A stretch of DNA of 6,014 nucleotides, taken from Armatimonadota bacterium. GTDB taxonomy: Bacteria > Armatimonadota > Zipacnadia > Zipacnadales > VGFC01. Below, in pieces: positions 1 through 4,669 of the stretch (the first letter of the stretch is position 1; each line of letters begins with the position of its first letter). The notes under the pieces are model-generated. The model made no database searches. It was given only the letters and a program-made list of their open reading frames with translations, and was not told where the DNA came from. Position numbers and translations under genes: made by a program. Location of the stretch: positions 1 to 6,014 of the forward strand of contig VGFB01000260.1 in the NCBI GenBank assembly GCA_016869015.1, read 5' to 3'.

Positions 1-166
1 GGCCGACATCGACCGTGATCGCCACGATCTCCTCGGCGCCATACTTCCGGCGGAGCAGCTCCACGCATAGCGACGAGTCGAGCCCCCCTGAATACGCCAA
101 GGCCGCCTTCTTGCACGGCTGAACTTCCGTCGTCTCGATCTTCTTCAGAGCCTCGGTTGCAGACAT
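1..166 (-). CDS. argG: Argininosuccinate synthase, N-terminal part (gene continues beyond the left edge)
   Basis: Argininosuccinate synthase joins citrulline and aspartate at the expense of ATP in the cytoplasmic arginine pathway. Only the first 55 codons are present. The protein opens with about 18 weakly conserved, charged residues, then a beta strand leading into the PP-loop (AYSGGLDSS, residues 24-32), an amphipathic helix (CVELLRRKYGAE), and a second strand ending in AITVDVG (49-55). The next base is C, compatible with the usual Gln of the DVGQ motif. The 'KYGAE..VAITVDVG' pattern is closer to what I know of archaeal-type ArgG than to the E. coli form. The start is the ATG at 164-166, supported by a strong AGGAGG at 175-180 with 8 nt spacing. 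The PP-loop reads GGLDSS where most ArgG proteins have GGLDTS. Other PP-loop ATPases (asparagine synthetase, QueC, GMP synthase) share SGGxDSS, but their N-terminal context differs. The family call is firm; the exact enzyme is likely but rests on the N-terminus alone. Confidence 0.82.
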   Translation of the reverse strand, partial: MSATEALKKIETTEVQPCKKAALAYSGGLDSSLCVELLRRKYGAEEIVAITVDVG

Positions 167-242
167 CTTGTTCGCCTCCTTGGGCGGCCGGAGTTGCGGA
201 GTTGTGAAAGTGGGGAACTGCGGGGCACTTCGCGGGCTGGGC

Positions 243-258
243 CGGGAGAGCGCTCCCG
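243..258. repeat. Small GC-rich hairpin inside the inverted repeat
   Basis: CGGGAG (243-248) pairs with CTCCCG (253-258) around the 4-nt loop AGCG. It sits in the central spacer between the two octamer-repeat arms. No T run follows it on either strand, so it is not an intrinsic terminator by itself. Confidence 0.55.
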
Positions 259-273
259 AAGGCGGGCTGCCTC

Positions 274-290
274 GGGCGCACGGTGCGCCC
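274..290. repeat. Strong GC-rich hairpin inside the inverted repeat
   Basis: GGGCGCAC (274-281) is the exact reverse complement of GTGCGCCC (283-290) with one base between, so a six-pair stem with a five-base loop can form. On the + strand it is followed, after a short GC stretch, by GTTTTC (295-300), which gives a weak terminator-like look in that direction. No + strand gene ends here. On the minus strand, the direction of the genes, no T run follows. It is most simply part of the surrounding repeat element. Confidence 0.55.
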
Positions 291-339
291 CGCCGTTTTC
301 CGCAGCTACCCAGCTCCGCAACTCCGCGACTTCCCCCCG

Positions 340-1608
340 TTACGCGTTCATCGGGAAGACGCGGATGATCTGCCGCGTCTCCTCGGGATGCTCCGCGATG
401 AAGCGGATTTCGTCAGGTGTCAGCGGGAGCTGGTTGTGCGCGTTGACCGCCATGATCAGCTCGAGCATCTCCTGCTCGTCGAAGATCGGGATGTTGTGCT
501 GCTCGCAGACGTGCTTCATGCCGGCCCGGCCGCCGTATTCGCCGGTGGTGATGACGCGTCCGGTCGGGTGCTTCTCACAGAGGTCGTCCTCGCCTCGTCC
601 CAGCTCCTCCGGGGAGTAGAGCTCGTAGTTGTGCCGGTCCTTCAGGACGCCGTCGGCGTGGATGCCCGACTCATGCGCGAAGGCGTTGGCCCCGACGCCG
701 ACCTGATTGATGGGGATCGGCACGCCGAAGGCATCGGCGACGTAGTTGCAGATCTTCCAGGACATCGTGAGGTCGATGGTGGGATCGAGGAGGTTGCGCT
801 CGCGAAGACCGCGCGACTTGCAGATCGCCAGGATCACAGAGACCATGTCGGCGTTTCCGGCGCGCTCCCCCATGCCGTTGACGGTGGTGTTGATGTAGGC
901 GTCCACGCCCGCGTCGATGGCGCCCATCGCGCCCTCGATGGAGTTGGCGACGGCGTAGCCGAGGTCGTTATGGCAGTGGAGCTCGACGGGGATCTGCACG
1001 GCCTCCGCCACCCGATGCACGCTCTCGTAGATGGTGTGGGTCAGGTCGTATCCGAGCGTGTCGCAGTAGCGGATGCGATCGGCGCCGTGCTCCTTGGCGG
1101 CCAAGGCGAACCGCAGAAGGTAGTCCTCGTCCGGGCCCTCGTCCGTGCGGGAGGCGTCCTCGGCGTTGACGCCCAGCAACTCGATGCCGGCGGCCTTGGC
1201 GGCATCCACCGCGTCGGTCATCATGTGGATGATGTCCTCGCGGTCCATGCGGCCCTGGAACTTGCCCTCCGTCATGATCCTGGACGTAGAGACCGAGATG
1301 TTCAGGTTCCTGATGTTCGTCTGCTCGACCGCCTTCCGGACGAGGTCCGTCTTGGCCGGGGTCCAGCCCGACAGGATCATGTCGCCGAAGACCCCGCGCT
1401 CGGCCAGAGCGACATTCCCGTTGATGTAGTTGATCTCGTGCTTATAGGTGGGGAAGCCCATCTCGGACTGGTGAATCCCCATCTGGCTGAGGTACCAGTT
1501 GACCACCGTCTTCTGGAACTTGGAGAGGCTGATGCGGGAGGTCTGGACCGCATCGCGGTTCGTTACGTCCAACAGGTAGATGGTCGGCTGACCGCTCTCC
1601 GTCTTCAT
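340..1608 (-). CDS. Homocitrate synthase / 2-isopropylmalate synthase family acyltransferase (possible Re-citrate synthase)
   Basis: This 422-residue cytoplasmic protein belongs to the DRE-TIM metallolyase family, which condenses acetyl-CoA with a 2-oxo acid. The TIM barrel is complete. The catalytic motif is DVTNRDAVQ (14-22), holding Arg18 and metal-ligand Asp19. QSEMGFP (47-53) supplies the conserved Glu. The metal histidines are in HCHND (211-215), followed by GMGERAGN (245-252) and HESGIH (312-317). The protein lacks the C-terminal regulatory domain of LeuA and has the length of homocitrate-synthase-type enzymes. Most relatives read D-x-TLRDGEQ; here TLRDG is TNRDA, with Ala replacing the usual Gly. 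I recall the DVTNRD variant from a divergent subgroup that includes predicted Re-citrate synthases, so homocitrate, citramalate or citrate formation are all possible. The ATG at 1606-1608 has GAGGAG at 1618-1623, spaced 9 nt. The gene lies 26 nt after the exported-protein gene and upstream of argG. Family certain, substrate open. Confidence 0.93.
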   Translation of the reverse strand: MKTESGQPTIYLLDVTNRDAVQTSRISLSKFQKTVVNWYLSQMGIHQSEMGFPTYKHEINYINGNVALAERGVFGDMILSGWTPAKTDLVRKAVEQTNIRNLNISVSTSRIMTEGKFQGRMDREDIIHMMTDAVDAAKAAGIELLGVNAEDASRTDEGPDEDYLLRFALAAKEHGADRIRYCDTLGYDLTHTIYESVHRVAEAVQIPVELHCHNDLGYAVANSIEGAMGAIDAGVDAYINTTVNGMGERAGNADMVSVILAICKSRGLRERNLLDPTIDLTMSWKICNYVADAFGVPIPINQVGVGANAFAHESGIHADGVLKDRHNYELYSPEELGRGEDDLCEKHPTGRVITTGEYGGRAGMKHVCEQHNIPIFDEQEMLELIMAVNAHNQLPLTPDEIRFIAEHPEETRQIIRVFPMNA

Positions 1609-1634
1609 CCGCGTCTGCTCCTCGCAGTGCAGGA

Positions 1635-3800
1635 TCAGGGCTGCCCCGCCTCGCGGGTGAGCGCGCCCATCCGCCGAAGGGCGTCCTCGAACTGCCCACG
1701 TTCCCAGGAATCGCGGACATGTTCAAATCCCTCCGCGCGCCCGCCGTCGCTCGCGGCTCGGGATACAGCTATCCCGGACTCAAACCAACGATGGATGCGG
1801 TTCTCCAGCGCCCACCGCAGCGCCTCAAGCCTACCGTTTCCCGGGCTCTCCGTCAAGGGTCGATCGAGCGCCGCAGCTACAGCGGCATGGTCCTGGAGGC
1901 TCCGCTCCAACAGCGGCCGATACGCATCGCGGACGTGCCGCCAGTCCAACCTCAAGGCCACGCCCGGATCTCCCAACGCCGACGGGTGTCGGAAGGTCCG
2001 CTCCGGCGTCCCATCGGCATCGTCGTCCATGTGCCACGCATCGAACAGCCCGTCGGCGTTCGTGTCCCGGTACTCTACGATGCGATCGGCGACTCGGTTG
2101 TCGTCGGCGTCGATCCACAGCGTCCCCCGCTCAGCGCCGTACAGGTGCATCCGGCCGTCCACCGGGCTCGAGTAGAGCCGGAGCTCGCCACTGTTGTCGG
2201 AGTCCAGCTCGTACCGCTTGTTCAGCAGGCCGCAGGCCGGCCCCCCAACCTGAGGGAAGCCGGCATAGGGGGCATTGATGATGCCCTCCCAGCGCTCGTG
2301 GCGGGCGCCGTCTGCCGGGTCGATGTTGCAGTCGGCCTCGTCCCACACCAGCAGCGTCCGGCTCCAGGGGAGCTTCTGCACCGCCTCCCGCGCCGTCTGC
2401 CAGGGCAGGTACGGCCCCGTCCGCCCCACCCGCAAGGGGGTCGACCTCAACCAGGCCTCCGGTAGCTCCACAGGCCCGAGAGCGACGAGGGCGCAGTCGT
2501 AGTCGTAGGGTTGCCCCACGGTGGCGTCATCGTCGGCGTCCAGGCTGTAGCGCAGGGCCTGCATGCGTCTCCCGTAGCCCTCCAGGCGCAGCGCCTCCTC
2601 GGCTAGCCCGTCACCATCGGGGTCGTAGAAGTAGAACGGACACTCCCACTCCGCCTCCCAGGCTTCGGTGCGCGGGTCATGGACGAAGATCGAGAACCCC
2701 TCATCGCCGCCGAAGTCGCAGTCCCACTGACAGCGGCCCTGGTCGTAGCTGAAGCGGTCAAGAGCCCAAGTGCGGTTGTTGTCGTTGTAATCCCAGATGA
2801 GCACCAGCCCCGGTCGTTGCCCAAACCACCCGAAATGCAGGTAGTAGTGGTGCTCCCGGTCCACATCGCCGTCTCCGTCGTCGTCGAAGCGGTCGAACAC
2901 GCGGTCCGGCCGCCCGTCGAGGTCCAGATCGACGATCCAGCAGTCGCTGTCTCGATCCGGCTGAGGCACGGCCGATGGCGCATCATCGTCGTCGTCGATG
3001 ACAACCACAACGGCGCCCTGGTCCTTCAGCACGATGAGATCGGGATCGCGGTCGCCGTCCCGGTCGATCCAGCGCCGCTCCCCCTCCGTCTGCCTCTTGG
3101 CCCGCGCGAAGGCCGTCGGATCCAGGAAGACCGCCTCGAGGGCGTCCTCCACCCCCAGGAGGCCAAGTCCTCCGCGGGCGCGCGTCTCCTGGGAGGCCAG
3201 CCACGCGGCTTTCAGCGGGGAGTCGACACCGGGATCGGGGGTGTGGTAGGCCGCGAGCTCCACCACATGGTAGCTCCTCACGTCCAGCGTCCCGCCGGTG
3301 AAGACGACGCGAACTGCCTCGCACTCCTGTGCCTCCATGACGAACGTCACCCACCCGCCCGCCCGCCGGCGTTCCTCCGCCAGCCTCCACGCAGCCCCCA
3401 CCCTCAACTCCAGCCGCAAGTCGTAGGCCCGATCGTCGACATCCAACAGCAACAGGTCGACCTTGTTCAGCGTGGTCGACTGGGGAAACGTCACGATCAG
3501 CGGCTCATCGAACCAGCCCCACGAGTACCCGTGGTTTGGCCCATAGTCGGTGACTTCCCCGTCATTGACCGCGGGCGGCCGCCCCACGCTGCCCGACGCG
3601 TTGCGCGGGCCGCTCACCACCGCGCCCCCGGGGGCCAAGGCGAGGTTGGGTCGGCCACCGTCCAGCTGCGTGAGGAACGGCACCATCAGGAGAGAAGCGA
3701 ACATGGCGCCTGCCATCCGTCCGCGTAGTCGATGCCGGGGTACAGGTCCCGTCCGCAGGCTGCTGGAGTCCGAGCCGAAGGGGCAGACGAGGACCTTCAC
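1635..3800 (-). CDS. Exported protein with discoidin-like domain and Asp-rich calcium-binding-type repeats
   Basis: I do not recognise a named gene. The longest frame (721 residues) starts at GTG 3798-3800. A basic stretch RHRLRGR (22-28) precedes a hydrophobic segment (29-44), which looks like a signal peptide, so the product is probably secreted or periplasmic. Residues about 52-185 match the layout of an F5/8-type C (discoidin, often sugar-binding) domain: NLAL at the start, VNDGEVTDYG, a Trp-rich WGWF, a VDLLLLDVDDRAYDLRLEL strand pair, AWRL, RVVF and a closing VELAAY. From about 246 to 600 there are repeated Asp/Gly motifs, such as DRDGDRDPD (246-254), DLDLDGRPD (291-299), DDDGDGDVD (306-314), DPDGDGLAE (393-401), DTNADGLFD (579-587) and DDDADGTPE (592-600), resembling EF-hand-like, thrombospondin-3 or FG-GAP calcium loops. 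The last 100 residues are helical and charged. No catalytic motif is visible. A surface binding role is inference. Neither GTG 3800 nor ATG 3716 has a strong Shine-Dalgarno, so the start is uncertain. Confidence 0.68.
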   Translation of the reverse strand: MKVLVCPFGSDSSSLRTGPVPRHRLRGRMAGAMFASLLMVPFLTQLDGGRPNLALAPGGAVVSGPRNASGSVGRPPAVNDGEVTDYGPNHGYSWGWFDEPLIVTFPQSTTLNKVDLLLLDVDDRAYDLRLELRVGAAWRLAEERRRAGGWVTFVMEAQECEAVRVVFTGGTLDVRSYHVVELAAYHTPDPGVDSPLKAAWLASQETRARGGLGLLGVEDALEAVFLDPTAFARAKRQTEGERRWIDRDGDRDPDLIVLKDQGAVVVVIDDDDDAPSAVPQPDRDSDCWIVDLDLDGRPDRVFDRFDDDGDGDVDREHHYYLHFGWFGQRPGLVLIWDYNDNNRTWALDRFSYDQGRCQWDCDFGGDEGFSIFVHDPRTEAWEAEWECPFYFYDPDGDGLAEEALRLEGYGRRMQALRYSLDADDDATVGQPYDYDCALVALGPVELPEAWLRSTPLRVGRTGPYLPWQTAREAVQKLPWSRTLLVWDEADCNIDPADGARHERWEGIINAPYAGFPQVGGPACGLLNKRYELDSDNSGELRLYSSPVDGRMHLYGAERGTLWIDADDNRVADRIVEYRDTNADGLFDAWHMDDDADGTPERTFRHPSALGDPGVALRLDWRHVRDAYRPLLERSLQDHAAVAAALDRPLTESPGNGRLEALRWALENRIHRWFESGIAVSRAASDGGRAEGFEHVRDSWERGQFEDALRRMGALTREAGQP

Positions 3801-3827
3801 GACGTGAGCGGCGGTCGTCTACTCGCT

Positions 3828-3916
3828 TGGTGCCGGGAGCGGGACTCGAACCCGCACGAGGCGTGAGCCTCAAGGGATTTTAAGTCCCTTGTGTCTGCCG
3901 ATTCCACCATCCCGGC
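3828..3916 (-). tRNA. trnL: tRNA-Leu, anticodon UAA
   Basis: Read on the minus strand, all parts of a class II tRNA are present. The acceptor stem GCCGGGA (3910-3916) pairs with TCCCGGC (3832-3838), followed by discriminator A at 3831 and a genome-encoded CCA at 3828-3830. The D-arm contains the GG pair. The anticodon stem AGGGA/TCCCT encloses the loop CTTAAAA, with anticodon TAA at 3880-3882. A long variable arm with a GAGGC/GCCTC stem is typical of leucine tRNAs. The T-arm is GCGGG-TTCGAGT-CCCGC. It decodes UUA and, by wobble, UUG. A sigma70-type promoter lies about 40 nt upstream. No terminator is visible between it and the exported-protein gene. Confidence 0.98.
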
Positions 3917-3957
3917 ACGCCACGCGGACCGGCGGGCGCCGCGCCTGAGAGGCCCGG

Positions 3958-3986
3958 ATTCTATGCGTTCAGGAGTCCTGGGTCAA
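3958..3986 (-). promoter_or_regulatory. Sigma70-type promoter for tRNA-Leu, overlapping the upstream gene's stop codon
   Basis: On the minus strand TTGACC (3981-3986) is followed after exactly 17 nt by TAGAAT (3958-3963). These match the -35 and -10 consensus at five of six positions each, with ideal spacing. A start near 3951 would give a leader of about 35 nt before the tRNA 5' end at 3916. The TGA stop of the nuclease-like gene (3983-3985) lies inside the -35 box. Confidence 0.75.
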
Positions 3987-4663
3987 GGGAGGCGACCGCT
4001 GCGGGCTCCTGTGCGGGCGGCGGCAGGGCTTCGGCGGCGCGGGCCGCGGTCGGCTACGGGTGCGCCGAACCGCTTCACCTCCACCGCCAGCACACTGGCC
4101 GTGCGCATCTGGCGGCTGAGAAAGCCCAGGACCCGTTGCAGCTCGGCGGGCACCTCGTCGGCCGCAAAGACGAGGCGGATCTTGCCGGCCTGCAGGTTTG
4201 CGTTCGCCCGCTGCCAGAAGCCGTCGGTGCCTCCCGCGTCCCTCAGGAACTCGTCGAGCACGGCGCCCGGGTCGCGACCCCGGGCCTCCCACGTTTCGGC
4301 AAAGGTGGTCCGCAGCCGCTCGGCCGACCAGCTCAGGACCGCACTGGCAGCGTAGTCCAGGACCTGCGCCACCACGCCCCGCCGCAGCCCCGGGTTGCTG
4401 CTGCGCTTCACCTCCACCAACGCAGGTACCGCGTGCTCATCCACGAACAGCAGGTCCACCGCCCAGCGGTTGCTCCAGCTCCCGAAATCCACCCCGACCT
4501 GCCGAGAGATGAGCAGCCAGCGCGGCGGCGCGCCATCGCCGACGAGGCCATCGGTGATGAGTTCAGGGTGCTCGGAGAGAATGAGCTCCAGATCAGTCTC
4601 CGACTCGAAGGGTTGCTCGACCATCCGGATCAGTTCCCTGCCATCACCGATCGGGGTCCTCAC
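3983..4663 (-). CDS. PD-(D/E)XK nuclease-family protein, RecB/NucS-like
   Basis: This 226-residue soluble protein shows the signature of the restriction-endonuclease-like fold: a conserved acidic helix early on (ETDLELILSEHPELI, 22-36), Asp70 in the strand WAVDLLFVD, Glu84-Val-Lys86 in LVEVKRSS, then Gln100-x3-Tyr104, the QxxxY element of RecB-type nucleases. It resembles a widespread uncharacterised family with the core 'VEVKRS.......VV.Q.LDYA', a downstream FW....NL.AGKIRLVF segment (148-165) and a final LAVEVK strand. Such folds cut DNA, but activity and target here are unknown. The last 30 residues are low-complexity Arg/Pro/Ala and do not resemble the usual continuation, so the C-terminus may be shortened. 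The start is GTG at 4661-4663, with AGGCGG at 4673-4678 spaced 9 nt; ATG at 4622-4624 is an alternative with its own AGGGAA upstream. It begins 6 nt after the oxidoreductase stop and is probably co-transcribed with it. Confidence 0.75.
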   Translation of the reverse strand: MRTPIGDGRELIRMVEQPFESETDLELILSEHPELITDGLVGDGAPPRWLLISRQVGVDFGSWSNRWAVDLLFVDEHAVPALVEVKRSSNPGLRRGVVAQVLDYAASAVLSWSAERLRTTFAETWEARGRDPGAVLDEFLRDAGGTDGFWQRANANLQAGKIRLVFAADEVPAELQRVLGFLSRQMRTASVLAVEVKRFGAPVADRGPRRRSPAAARTGARSGRLP

Positions 4664-4669
4664 TGCGTC

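Larger units (their letters stand above)
189..334. repeat. Inverted pair of degenerate 8-bp tandem repeats (unit CGGAGTTG)
   Basis: Left arm, + strand: four consecutive octamers at 189-220, CGGAGTTG, CGGAGTTG, TGAAAGTG, GGGAACTG, followed by CGG. Right arm, read on the minus strand from 334 to 303: GGAAGTCG, CGGAGTTG, CGGAGCTG, GGTAGCTG, followed by CGG. Both arms are 35 nt long (189-223 and 300-334). The best ungapped pairing between arms is a perfect 13-bp match, 189-201 with 314-326, which extends to 16 bp (189-204 with 311-326) with one G-U wobble. Two registers of pairing are possible because the arms are themselves tandem repeats. The element starts 5 nt after the acyltransferase stop codon and ends 8 nt before the argG Shine-Dalgarno. 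It could be a REP/MITE-like dispersed element, an RNA structure in the argG leader, or a processing or stability structure at the 3' end of the acyltransferase mRNA. The sequence alone does not choose. Confidence 0.75.
167..339. other. Intergenic region between the acyltransferase gene and argG
   Basis: This 173-nt gap lies downstream of the acyltransferase stop codon (TAA, 340-342) and upstream of argG. It contains the argG Shine-Dalgarno sequence (175-180), an inverted pair of 8-bp tandem repeats (189-220 and 303-334) and two GC-rich hairpins between them. I see no sigma70-like promoter for argG on the minus strand and no hairpin followed by a T run in that direction, so read-through from the acyltransferase gene into argG is plausible. 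The stretch is too short and too repetitive to hold another gene. Confidence 0.7.

Noticed and set aside
274..299. A possible intrinsic terminator on the + strand (hairpin followed by TTTT)
   Set aside because: No + strand gene ends here, the T run is only four long and is separated from the stem by GC bases. The hairpin belongs to the larger inverted repeat.
283..2175. A 630-codon open frame on the + strand
   Set aside because: It runs antisense to the well-supported acyltransferase gene and the end of the exported-protein gene. Its product is Val/Asp/Gly/Arg-rich with no recognisable domain, as expected for an open frame created by high GC third positions on the opposite strand.
2940..3010. 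The CATCATCGTCGTCGTCG-type run as a microsatellite
   Set aside because: It is the reverse complement of consecutive Asp codons in the exported protein and is explained by the coding sequence.
2679..3728. A 349-codon open frame on the + strand
   Set aside because: It is antisense to the Asp-codon-rich part of the exported-protein gene; its Val-rich runs are the reverse complement of the Asp-rich repeats. No domain or ribosome site supports it.
3828..3916. An integration (att) site of a mobile element in the tRNA-Leu gene
   Set aside because: tRNA genes are common integration targets, but I see no direct repeat of the tRNA 3' end in the window and no integrase gene, so there is nothing to support it.
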